64,000 nt of DNA, taken from the NCBI RefSeq assembly GCF_036227265.1, contig NZ_CP109446.1, positions 8,263,001 through 8,327,000 on the forward strand, read 5' to 3'. Shown one piece after another: positions 33,256 to 40,939 of this stretch (positions are counted from its first letter, which is position 1; each line of letters starts with the position of its first letter). The notes beneath the pieces were generated by a model that was not told the origin of the DNA, did no database searches, and worked only from the letters and a program-made list of their open reading frames with translations. Source of the DNA: Streptomyces sp. NBC_01476. GTDB lineage: Bacteria > Actinomycetota > Actinomycetes > Streptomycetales > Streptomycetaceae. Both the position numbers and the translations under genes were made by a program.

Positions 33256-34085
33256 CCGCCACCCCCGTCCACGGCGAGGCCACGACCCGGGACGGCGTCA
33301 CGCTGTCCTACACCCGCCACCCGGCCCCCGAAGGTGCCCCGCGGATCGTCTTCGTCCACAGCCTGGCGCTGGACCGCTCGCTGTGGTCCGGAGTCACCGC
33401 CGCACTCGACGGCCGAGCGGAGACGGTCACCTACGACTGCCGTGGCCACGGCAGGTCGGGGAAGCCCGCCGGACCGTACACCACCGGGCAGTTCGCCGAC
33501 GACCTCGCCGATCTGCTCGACCACCTCGGCTGGGCCGACACCGCCGTGGCGGGCTGCTCGATGGGCGGCTGCGTCGCGCAGGCCTTCGCCGCCCGCCACC
33601 GCGACCGCACGCGGGCCGCGCTCTTCATCGACACCACCGCCTGGTACGGCCCCACCGCCTCCCAGGACTGGGCCGGCCGGGCCGCCGCCGCGCGGGAGAA
33701 GGGCCTGCCTTCCCTCATCCCCTTCCAGCTCACCCGCTGGTTCGGCGACGCCTTCCGCCAGGCACAGCCGCAGCTGATGAACCGGCTCACCGAGGTCTTC
33801 ACCGCCAACGACTCCGACGCCTACCAGGCGACCTGCACCATGCTCGGTGCCGCCGACCTGCGGCAGTCCGCGTCCTTGATCCCGCACCCGGCCGCCGTAC
33901 TGGTGGGGGAGGACGACCAGGCCACTCCTCCGGCGATGGCCCGGGACCTCGCGGACCGGATCGGGGACGGCCCCGCCGTGGTCGTCCCCGGCACCCGCCA
34001 CCTCACCCCCTTGGAGAACCCCGCGGTCGTCGTGGACGCCCTGACCCGCCTGCTCGACCGCGCGGCAGCCGGGAGCCGGTCATGA
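33252..34085 (+). CDS. Alpha/beta-hydrolase (enol-lactonase-like)
   Basis: The 277-residue enzyme has a standard alpha/beta-hydrolase core. The oxyanion strand is IVFVHSLALDRSLW, the nucleophile elbow GCSMGG holds Ser103, the acid lies in LVGEDDQATPP and the catalytic His in PGTRHLTPLENP. The cap region and length resemble 3-oxoadipate enol-lactonase and N-formylmaleamate deformylase-like enzymes of ring-cleavage pathways. In this operon it would hydrolyse a lactone, enol ester, amide or vinylogous ketone formed after hydroxylation. Both ends overlap neighbours by 4 bases (ATGA). Confidence 0.9.
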   Translation: MTATPVHGEATTRDGVTLSYTRHPAPEGAPRIVFVHSLALDRSLWSGVTAALDGRAETVTYDCRGHGRSGKPAGPYTTGQFADDLADLLDHLGWADTAVAGCSMGGCVAQAFAARHRDRTRAALFIDTTAWYGPTASQDWAGRAAAAREKGLPSLIPFQLTRWFGDAFRQAQPQLMNRLTEVFTANDSDAYQATCTMLGAADLRQSASLIPHPAAVLVGEDDQATPPAMARDLADRIGDGPAVVVPGTRHLTPLENPAVVVDALTRLLDRAAAGSRS

Positions 34086-35188
34086 ACGGCCCCATCAGCG
34101 GCCCGGTGGGCGCCCCTGCCGGCGGCCCCGCCGGCCCCGTGGTGGATGTCCACGCCCACCACGTCGGCGCGCCCGCGATCGAGCGCATCCAGGCCGAGGG
34201 CGCCGCCCATGGCGTGCGGATCGTCAAGCAGGAGACGGGAGTGCGGGTCGAGGTGGCCGGCCGGCTCAGCGGTCTCCCGCTGATCCCCCCGCTCAGCGAT
34301 GTGCCGGCCCGTCTCGCCTGGATGGACGCGGCGGGCGTCGACGTCCAGCTCGCCGCACCCTGGATGGACCTGGCCGGCTACGAACTCGACGGACCCGACG
34401 GCCTCTGGCTCGCCCGGGTCCAGAACGACTCGCTGGCCGCTCTGGTGGCCGGGCACCCCGACCGGTTCCGGGCCGCGGCCGCCGTACCGCTGCAAGAACC
34501 CGGCCTGGCCGCCGGCGAAGTGCGCCGGGCGGTCGGCGAACTCGGCCACCGGGCGGTGCAGATCGGCGCCCGGGTCGGCGAACAGGGGCTGGACGACGCC
34601 CGCTTCGATGTCTTCTGGGACGCGGTCGAAGAGCTGGACGTGCCGGTGATCGTGCACCCGGCCGAACTCGACGTGCCCGAACGGAGCAGACGGCTCTTCC
34701 TGCACATCCTGGTCGGCAACCCCGCCGAGACCACCTTCGCCGCGGCGGCCCTGATGCTCGGCGGGGTGCTGGAGAACCATCCGCGGCTGCGGGTGCTGCT
34801 GGTGCACGGCGGCGGCTTCGTACCCTTCCAGATCGGCCGGCTGGACCGCGGCTTCACCGCCGCACCGCCCGCCTTCCGCGCCCGGGGCAGCCTCGCCCCG
34901 CGCCGGCTGCTGGACCGGCTCTGGTTCGACTCGGTGCTGCACGACGACGACGCGCTGCGGCACCTGGTGGACTTCGCGGGCGCGGAGCGTGTCGTGCTGG
35001 GCAGTGACTACCCGTTCCCGATGCGCCTTGACCGGCCCGTCGGCGCGCTCGACGCGGCCGGCCTGGACGGCAAGGACCGCGACACCGTCACCGCCGCGGC
35101 CGGTCTCCTCGGCACCCTCAGCCCGGTGAACCCGGCCACCCCGAGCGCTCCACCGCGGCCAGCCCCCGGCGGACGATGGACTGCGTGA
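34082..35188 (+). CDS. Amidohydrolase-2 (ACMSD-type) metal enzyme
   Basis: The protein belongs to the amidohydrolase-related superfamily branch with aminocarboxymuconate-semialdehyde decarboxylase, gamma-resorcylate decarboxylase and similar enzymes. Metal ligands are His24 and His26 (VDVHAHH), a His in VIVHPAE, a His in LVHGGGF and the Asp of GSDYPFPM. PWMDLAGYE and RAAAAVPLQEP are typical of the branch. These enzymes do non-oxidative decarboxylation or C-C/C-N hydrolysis and hydration. Its place as the last gene of the operon suggests processing of the product made by the hydroxylase and hydrolase. Its 3' end overlaps the convergent GntR gene by 71 bases. Confidence 0.91.
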   Translation: MNGPISGPVGAPAGGPAGPVVDVHAHHVGAPAIERIQAEGAAHGVRIVKQETGVRVEVAGRLSGLPLIPPLSDVPARLAWMDAAGVDVQLAAPWMDLAGYELDGPDGLWLARVQNDSLAALVAGHPDRFRAAAAVPLQEPGLAAGEVRRAVGELGHRAVQIGARVGEQGLDDARFDVFWDAVEELDVPVIVHPAELDVPERSRRLFLHILVGNPAETTFAAAALMLGGVLENHPRLRVLLVHGGGFVPFQIGRLDRGFTAAPPAFRARGSLAPRRLLDRLWFDSVLHDDDALRHLVDFAGAERVVLGSDYPFPMRLDRPVGALDAAGLDGKDRDTVTAAAGLLGTLSPVNPATPSAPPRPAPGGRWTA

Positions 35189-35852
35189 GGGCGGCGGCCA
35201 GTTCGGCCTCACCGTCGGCGTACGCCCGCACCAGCCTGCGGTGGTCGTCCGCCGACGTGTCGAGGCGCCCGGGCAGCGACAGGCTCAGGTGCCGCAACTG
35301 CAGGGTGCGCACCCCGACCGAGTCCAGGACGTTGCGGACCGTCTCGTTCCCGGCCAGCCGGGCCTCGGTGTTGCGGAACTCCACGACGAGCCAGAAGTAC
35401 CGCTCCAGGTCCCCGGCCGCCGCGGCCTCCTCCAGCCGGGCCTGGATGCCGTGGAAGACCTCGATCTGCCCGGGCGTGGAGTGTGCGACCAGCCGCCGGC
35501 TCACCAGGCCGTACAGCTCACCGCGCAGCTCGTACATCTCGCGGACCTCGGTGAGCCCCAGCCGGCGCACCCGGGGCCGCTTGCGGGCGGCGATCTCGAC
35601 CAGCCCTTCGCGCTCCAGGGTCTGCAGCGCCTCACGGACCGGGGTGCGGCTGCTGTTGAACCGCCGGGCCAGCTCGACTGAGTTGAGGTCGTCGCCGGGC
35701 TTGAGCCGGCCCTCGACGATCCCGGAGCCGATCGCGACCAGGATCTGCGCGCTGACACTGTCCATCTCCTCGGACCGCCCCAGCACCCGCAGGATCTCCC
35801 GCTCCCCGGCCGTCAGCGCGGGTCCGGCCGGCTTCCCGCCGTCGACCGCCAT
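35118..35852 (-). CDS. Second GntR/FadR-type regulator, paralogue of 28648-29400
   Basis: The HTH segment (GIVEGRLKPGDDLNSVELARRFNSSRTPVREALQTLEREGLVEIAARKRPRVRRL) matches the first regulator almost position by position, and the FCD domain shows the same motifs (YFWLVVEFRNTEARLAGNETVRNVLD; LQLRHLSLSLPGRLD). The two clearly arose by duplication. ATG 35852 gives 244 residues; an upstream GTG at 35858 is possible. It is divergent from ubiX across 48 bases, so it probably controls both ubiX-xdhC and itself, while the first copy controls the main operon; cross-regulation is plausible. Confidence 0.92.
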   Translation of the reverse strand: MAVDGGKPAGPALTAGEREILRVLGRSEEMDSVSAQILVAIGSGIVEGRLKPGDDLNSVELARRFNSSRTPVREALQTLEREGLVEIAARKRPRVRRLGLTEVREMYELRGELYGLVSRRLVAHSTPGQIEVFHGIQARLEEAAAAGDLERYFWLVVEFRNTEARLAGNETVRNVLDSVGVRTLQLRHLSLSLPGRLDTSADDHRRLVRAYADGEAELAAALTQSIVRRGLAAVERSGWPGSPG

Positions 35853-35900
35853 CGTCACGCACCGCCTCAACCCTCGTCGCTGACTGTCGAAAGGTCCCTC

Positions 35901-36653
35901 ATGGATCACCACATCACATCACGGGTGCCCTGGGTCGTCGGAATCACGGGAGCCAGCGGTACGCCCTACGCCGCGGCCGTGCTGCGGGCGCTCCTCGACG
36001 CCGGCGAGGCGGTCGACCTGATCGTCAGCCAGGCGGCGCGGCTGACGCTGGCCGACGAGACCGGCCAGTCCTTCCGCGAGGCGCACTGGCGCACCGACGT
36101 GAAGGCGTTCATCGGGCGCGACCCGGGCGACATGGTGCTCTGGCGGGCCGCTGACTTCACCGCAGGACCGGCCAGCGGCACCTACCGTACCCGCGGCATG
36201 ATCATCGTGCCCGCCACCACCGCGGTGGTCGCGGGCGTCGCCACCGGGATGAGCAAGGACCTGGTCCAGCGTGCCGCGGACGTGACCTTGAAGGAGCGCA
36301 GGCCGCTGGTCCTGGTGCCGCGCGAGACACCCCTGCGCCGGGTCACCCTGCAGCAGATGGCAGACCTGTCGGGCGAGGGAGCGGTGATCCTGCCGGCGTC
36401 TCCCGGTTTCTACGCCGGAGCCCGCGATGTGGCGCAACTGGTCGACTTCGTCGCCGGGAAGGTGCTTGACGTGATCGGTGTCCCGCACCGGCTCTCCGAG
36501 CGGTGGAGCGGGCGGCTCGGCGCCGGGCGGGCCGGAGCGGAGCCCGGTGCGGAAACGCGGGAGCGGGAGGCGTCGGAGCAGTGGGCCGGGGACGGATCAC
36601 GCGACCGCGCCGGCGGCGCGGACCGGGAGCCGCGGGAGTCCCGCGATGCGTGA
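35901..36653 (+). CDS. ubiX: UbiX-family flavin prenyltransferase
   Basis: UbiX attaches a dimethylallyl unit to FMN and so makes the cofactor of UbiD enzymes. The core has the family signatures: GITGASGTPYAAAVLRALL (FMN binding), SQAARLTL, AGPASGTYRTRGMIIVPATT and VPRETPLRRVTLQQM. ATG 35901 follows a short leader. Residues after about 200 form an unusual Arg/Glu/Gly-rich tail not found in typical UbiX (about 190-200 residues). The stop overlaps xdhC by 8 bases. The location in the same island as a UbiD and under a GntR regulator shows a dedicated, inducible cofactor supply. Confidence 0.94.
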   Translation: MDHHITSRVPWVVGITGASGTPYAAAVLRALLDAGEAVDLIVSQAARLTLADETGQSFREAHWRTDVKAFIGRDPGDMVLWRAADFTAGPASGTYRTRGMIIVPATTAVVAGVATGMSKDLVQRAADVTLKERRPLVLVPRETPLRRVTLQQMADLSGEGAVILPASPGFYAGARDVAQLVDFVAGKVLDVIGVPHRLSERWSGRLGAGRAGAEPGAETREREASEQWAGDGSRDRAGGADREPRESRDA

Positions 36654-37797
36654 GCTGCTGAGCGCGCTGCGCGGCCGGCTCGACGACGGGACGCCGTTCG
36701 CCGTTGCCACCGTCGTCGGTGTCCGGGGCAGCGCCCCGCGCCGGCCGGGCGCGGCGATGGCGGTGACCGCCGACGGCCGGGTGACCGGCAGTGTCTCCGG
36801 TGGCTGCGTCGAGGGCGCGGTGTACGAAGCCGCGAGCGAGTCGCTGGGCACCGGCGCCGCACAGCTCCACACCTACGGCATCAGCGACGACGACGCCTTC
36901 GCGGTCGGCCTGACCTGCGGCGGGACCCTCCAGATCCTGGTCCGCCCGTACACCGACGCGCAGCCGCGCCGCGCGCTGTCTGTCCTGCTGGAGGCGCTGG
37001 ACCGCGCCGAGCCCGTCGCGCTCGCCACCGTCATCGGCGGGGCCGCGCCGCTGGGCGCCCAGCGCGTGATCGGAACCGGCCACGCCACCGGCACGTGCGG
37101 CGACCCCGGCCTCGACCACGCCGTCACCGAGGACGCGCGCGGACTGCTCGCCCAGGGGATGACGGGCGTCCAGAGCTACGGCGCCCACGGCGAGCGGCGG
37201 ATGGCGGACGTCTCGGTCTTCGTCCAGGCGTTCGCGCCGCCGCCGCGCATGCTGGTCTTCGGTGCGATCGACCATGCCGCCGCCACCGCCCGGATGGGCT
37301 CCTTCCTCGGCTACCGGGTCACCGTCTGCGACGCCCGCCCGGCCTTCGCCACCCCGGAGCGCTTCCCCTTCGCCGACGAGGTGGTGCGGGCCTGGCCGCA
37401 CGAGTACCTGGCCGGCACCGAGGTCGACGAGCGGACCGTGGTGTGTGTCCTCACCCACGACCCGAAGTTCGACATTCCGCTCCTGCGCACCGCGCTGCGC
37501 ACCCGGGCCGGCTACATCGGGGTGATGGGCAGCCGCAGGACCCACGAGGACCGCAACGCGCGGCTGCGCGAGGAGGGCGTCAGCGAGCGGGAGCTGGCCC
37601 GGCTGGCGTCCCCCATCGGTCTCGACCTGGGGGCCCGCACCCCCGAGGAGACCGCGGTGTCCATCGCCGCGGAGATCGTCCGGGCCCGCTGGGGCGGCAG
37701 CGGACGGCCGCTCGCCGAGCTGACCGGCGCCATCCACCGGCCCGGCCGGGACGGGGCGGACCCCGCCTTCGCGCAGGTGGCCGAGGCGGAGGCGTAA
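36646..37797 (+). CDS. XdhC-family molybdenum cofactor maturation protein
   Basis: XdhC/CoxI-type proteins bind molybdenum cofactor, assist its sulfuration and insert it into xanthine-dehydrogenase-family enzymes. The N-terminal CoxI domain has RGSAPRRPGAAMAV and SGGCVEGAVYE; the C-terminal Rossmann-like domain has MLVFGAIDHAAATARM, VCVLTHDPKFDIPLL and GYIGVMGSRRTHEDR. ATG 36646 has GGGAG at 8-base spacing and overlaps ubiX by 8 bases. It serves the molybdenum hydroxylase of the neighbouring operon, which explains why ubiX and xdhC are paired: one operon produces both cofactors. Confidence 0.93.
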   Translation: MRELLSALRGRLDDGTPFAVATVVGVRGSAPRRPGAAMAVTADGRVTGSVSGGCVEGAVYEAASESLGTGAAQLHTYGISDDDAFAVGLTCGGTLQILVRPYTDAQPRRALSVLLEALDRAEPVALATVIGGAAPLGAQRVIGTGHATGTCGDPGLDHAVTEDARGLLAQGMTGVQSYGAHGERRMADVSVFVQAFAPPPRMLVFGAIDHAAATARMGSFLGYRVTVCDARPAFATPERFPFADEVVRAWPHEYLAGTEVDERTVVCVLTHDPKFDIPLLRTALRTRAGYIGVMGSRRTHEDRNARLREEGVSERELARLASPIGLDLGARTPEETAVSIAAEIVRARWGGSGRPLAELTGAIHRPGRDGADPAFAQVAEAEA

Positions 37798-37898
37798 CGC
37801 TCCCGCCTGCCCGGATCACCGGGACGGACAGCCATATATCGCCCGAATGGTGCCCCGTGCCTACCGTGGAATGAGGTTCTCTCCAGCAGGAGGTACAC

Positions 37899-39608
37899 AT
37901 GCGGGCAGCGACACTGGGCCCCCAGGCCCGTACGGACGCGCTCTCCCGGATGGCCGAGCACGAGCTCGACGTCCTGGTGGTGGGCGGCGGCGTGGTGGGC
38001 GCGGGATCGGCCCTGGACGCGGCCACCAGAGGTCTGGTCACCGGCCTCGTCGAAGCCCAGGACTGGGCGGCGGGCACGTCCAGCCGTGCCACCAAGCTGA
38101 TCCACGGCGGGCTGCGCTACCTGGAGATGCTCGACTTCGCACTGGTCCGCGAGGCGATCAAGGAACGCGGCCTGCTCCACCAGCGTCTCGCCCCCCACCT
38201 GGTGAAACCCGTCCCCATCCTCTACCCGCTGCAGCACCGCGGCTGGGAGCGCCTCTACGTGGGCGCCGGCATCGCCCTCTACGACGCCATGGCGGTGACC
38301 TCCGGCTACGGCAGCGGCCTGCCGCTCCACCGGCACCTCTCGCGCCACCACGCGCTGCGCATCGCCCCGGGGCTGAAGAAGGAAGGGCTGGTCGGCGCGA
38401 TCCAGTTCTACGACGCCCAGGTCGAGGACGCGCGCCTGGTCACCACCGTCATCCGGACCGCCGCCTCCTACGGCGCCATGGTCGCCAACCGCGCCCGGGT
38501 CTCCCGCTTCCTGCGGGCGGACGGCCGCGTGGTCGGAGCGGTGGTCGAGGACACCGAGACCGGCAGGCGCTACGAGATCCGCGCCCGCCGGGTGGTCAAC
38601 GCGACCGGCGTGTGGACCGACGACATGCAGGAGCTGATCGAGGAGCGCCCGCCGATCACCATCAAGGCGTCCAAGGGCGTACACCTCATGATCCCCAAGG
38701 ACCGCATCCGGTCCGACACCGGGATGATCCTGCGCACCGAGAAGAGCGTCCTGTTCGTCCTCCCCTGGGGCAGGCACTGGATCGTCGGCACCACCGACAC
38801 GCCCTGGACCCTGGACAAGGCCGACCCGGCGGCCTCCGAGGCCGACATCGACTACGTCCTTGAGCACGTCAACGAGGTGCTCGCCACCCCGCTGACCAAG
38901 GACGACATCGAGAGCGTCTACGTGGGACTGCGGCCGCTGATCTCCGCCGCGGAGCAGGCGACGGTCAAGCTCTCCCGGGAACACGCGGTCACTCAGCCGG
39001 CGCCCGGCCTGATCGTGGTGGCCGGCGGCAAGTTCACCACCTACCGGGTGATGGCCAAGGACGCGGTCGACGAGGCGGTGCGCGACTTCCCCGCCAAGGT
39101 GCCGGAGTCCTGCACCGAGAGCGTCCTGCTCCTGGGCGCCGACGGATACCGCGCGCTGCTCAACAACCGCCGGCTGCTGGCGGAGCGGAACGGCATCCAC
39201 GAGGTGTGGGCCGAGCACCTGGTCAACCGGTACGGGACACTCTCCGAGGAACTCTTCGAGCTGATCAGGGGGGACCGCGGCCTCGGCGAACCGCTCCAGG
39301 ACGCCGCCGGCTACCTGCGGGCGGAAGTCGTCTACGCCGTCACCCATGAAAGCGCCCGGCACCTGGACGACGTACTGGTCCGCCGGACCCGGATCAGCCT
39401 GGAGACCTTCGACCGCGGCACGAAGAGCGCGCGGGAAGTCGCCGAACTCATGGCAAGCCTCCTGGGCTGGGACGACGCGGAGACCGAGAAGGAGATCCAG
39501 AACTACGTGGACGGCGTCGCCGCGGAGCGGGCCGCCGAGCACCAGCCCGACGACGCCAGCGCCGACGAGGCCCGGCTGCGCGCCCCCGACATCGTGCCGA
39601 TGCGCTGA
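37899..39608 (+). CDS. glpD: Aerobic glycerol-3-phosphate dehydrogenase
   Basis: The 569-residue flavoenzyme oxidises glycerol-3-phosphate to dihydroxyacetone phosphate and reduces quinone at the membrane surface. FAD binding is by LVVGGGVVGAGSALDAATRG; GTSSRATKLIHGGLRYLE, WIVGTTDTPW and VVAGGKFTTYRVMAKDAV are hallmark segments. The C-terminal helical cap domain (about 430-540) is present. An AGGAGG site precedes ATG 37899. A 101-base region separates it from xdhC and should hold its own promoter. No glpF or glpK lies adjacent. Confidence 0.95.
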   Translation: MRAATLGPQARTDALSRMAEHELDVLVVGGGVVGAGSALDAATRGLVTGLVEAQDWAAGTSSRATKLIHGGLRYLEMLDFALVREAIKERGLLHQRLAPHLVKPVPILYPLQHRGWERLYVGAGIALYDAMAVTSGYGSGLPLHRHLSRHHALRIAPGLKKEGLVGAIQFYDAQVEDARLVTTVIRTAASYGAMVANRARVSRFLRADGRVVGAVVEDTETGRRYEIRARRVVNATGVWTDDMQELIEERPPITIKASKGVHLMIPKDRIRSDTGMILRTEKSVLFVLPWGRHWIVGTTDTPWTLDKADPAASEADIDYVLEHVNEVLATPLTKDDIESVYVGLRPLISAAEQATVKLSREHAVTQPAPGLIVVAGGKFTTYRVMAKDAVDEAVRDFPAKVPESCTESVLLLGADGYRALLNNRRLLAERNGIHEVWAEHLVNRYGTLSEELFELIRGDRGLGEPLQDAAGYLRAEVVYAVTHESARHLDDVLVRRTRISLETFDRGTKSAREVAELMASLLGWDDAETEKEIQNYVDGVAAERAAEHQPDDASADEARLRAPDIVPMR

Positions 39609-39728
39609 CCGGCCGGCCGCGGTCGCCGCACCCCCCCGTGGGCCGCGGCGCCGTATCCGGCCGGGAGCGACGGGCCGGTAGCGGCTTCGGGTGATTGCCG
39701 GCGGGCAGTGCTGGACAGGAGTGCCGAC

Positions 39729-40556
39729 ATGAGCAAGGTCTGGTTCATCACGGGTACTTCACGCGGCTTCGGCCGGGAGTGGGCGGAAGCCGCGCTGGAG
39801 CGCGGGGACAGCGTCGCCGCCACGGCCAGGGACGCGACGAGCCTCAAACCGCTCGTGGACGCCTACGGCGAGAAGGTGCTGCCGCTCACCCTGGACGTGA
39901 CCGACAAGAGCGCCGTCGACGCGGTGGTGGCGCGCGCCCACGCCCACTTCGGCCGCCTCGACGTCGTGGTCAACAACGCCGGCTACGGCCTTTTCGGCAC
40001 CATCGAGGAAGTCAGCGAGGAGCAGGCCCGTGCGCAGATCGAGACGAACCTCTTCGGCGCGCTGTGGGTGACCAAGGCGGTGGTGCCGATCATGCGGGAG
40101 CAGGGCAGCGGCCACATCATCCAGGTCTCGTCCATCGGCGGCATCACCGCCTTCGCCAACGTCGGTCTCTACCACGCCTCGAAGTGGGGCCTGGAAGGCT
40201 TCAGCCAGGCACTGTCCCTGGAGGTCGAGCCCTTCGGCGTCCATGTGACCGTGGTGGAGCCCACCGGCTACAGCACGGACTGGGCGGGCAGCTCGGCCGT
40301 GCACGCCGACCCGATCCCGGTCTACGACGAAGCGCGCGCCGCCCGCGCCGCCAGGACCCAGCCCGGCATGATCGGCGACCCGAAGGCCACCCGGGAAGCG
40401 ATCCTCGACATCGTCGACGCCGAACAGCCGCCGCTGCGCGTCCTGTTCGGCAAGGGACTGCTGGCACGCGTCCAGGAGGAGTACGGCAAGCGGCTGGCGA
40501 CCTGGGAGCAGTGGAACGACCTCTCCGAGCGCGCGCACGGAACCCCCGGCGCGTAG
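39729..40556 (+). CDS. Short-chain dehydrogenase/reductase
   Basis: A 275-residue SDR with TGTSRGFGREWAEAALERGD (NAD(P) loop), NNAGYGLFG, Ser in VSSIGGITA and the YHASK catalytic Tyr/Lys. The N-terminal WFITGTSRGFG style is common in actinobacterial SDRs of unknown substrate. ATG 39729 has AGGAG at 8-base spacing, so the longer frame from 39708 is rejected. It is monocistronic between glpD and a DUF1918 gene. Confidence 0.92.
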   Translation: MSKVWFITGTSRGFGREWAEAALERGDSVAATARDATSLKPLVDAYGEKVLPLTLDVTDKSAVDAVVARAHAHFGRLDVVVNNAGYGLFGTIEEVSEEQARAQIETNLFGALWVTKAVVPIMREQGSGHIIQVSSIGGITAFANVGLYHASKWGLEGFSQALSLEVEPFGVHVTVVEPTGYSTDWAGSSAVHADPIPVYDEARAARAARTQPGMIGDPKATREAILDIVDAEQPPLRVLFGKGLLARVQEEYGKRLATWEQWNDLSERAHGTPGA

Positions 40557-40672
40557 CGGTTGTGGGCCAGGGGAGCCGGGCGAATGATGGAGGAAGAGGC
40601 CCTCGACGCGCGGTGGGGGTGAGCGTGCCCTCCCGCGGGCGGGGCCGAGACCACCGAAGCAGAGGAGGAGCC

Positions 40673-40879
40673 ATGCAAGCGCACGAAGGGGACGTGCTGC
40701 GCTTCGTCGGCAGGACGGTGGGCACTCCGGAACACCACGCGACGGTCCTCGAAGTGGTCGGTGACCACGGCGAGCCCCCGTACCGGGTCCGTTTCGACAA
40801 CGGCCGGGAGGCCGAGGTCTGCCCGGGCTCCGACTGCGTCCACGAGCACCACGCCGGCGGCCGTACCGCCGCGGACTGA
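40673..40879 (+). CDS. DUF1918 family small protein
   Basis: A 68-residue protein starting MQAHEGDVLRFVGRTVG and containing YRVRFDNGREAEVCPGSDC. This is the DUF1918 pattern, an SH3-like small barrel common in actinobacteria, with the typical Cys-Gly/Pro-x-Asp end. A strong AGGAGGAG site precedes ATG 40673. Function is unknown; homologues are often growth-phase or stress associated. Confidence 0.88.
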   Translation: MQAHEGDVLRFVGRTVGTPEHHATVLEVVGDHGEPPYRVRFDNGREAEVCPGSDCVHEHHAGGRTAAD

Positions 40880-40939
40880 CGGCCGACGAGCGCCGCACCA
40901 ATCGCCAGAAATAAGTACAAACCACCCTAGTCTTCGCCT

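Noticed and set aside
24371-37797. Assignment of the island to picolinate or nicotinate degradation
   Set aside because: The molybdenum hydroxylase, amidohydrolase and alpha/beta-hydrolase would fit, but the flavin monooxygenase, 2,5-dihydroxypyridine dioxygenase and maleamate/maleate enzymes are absent, and UbiD/UbiX are not part of those pathways.
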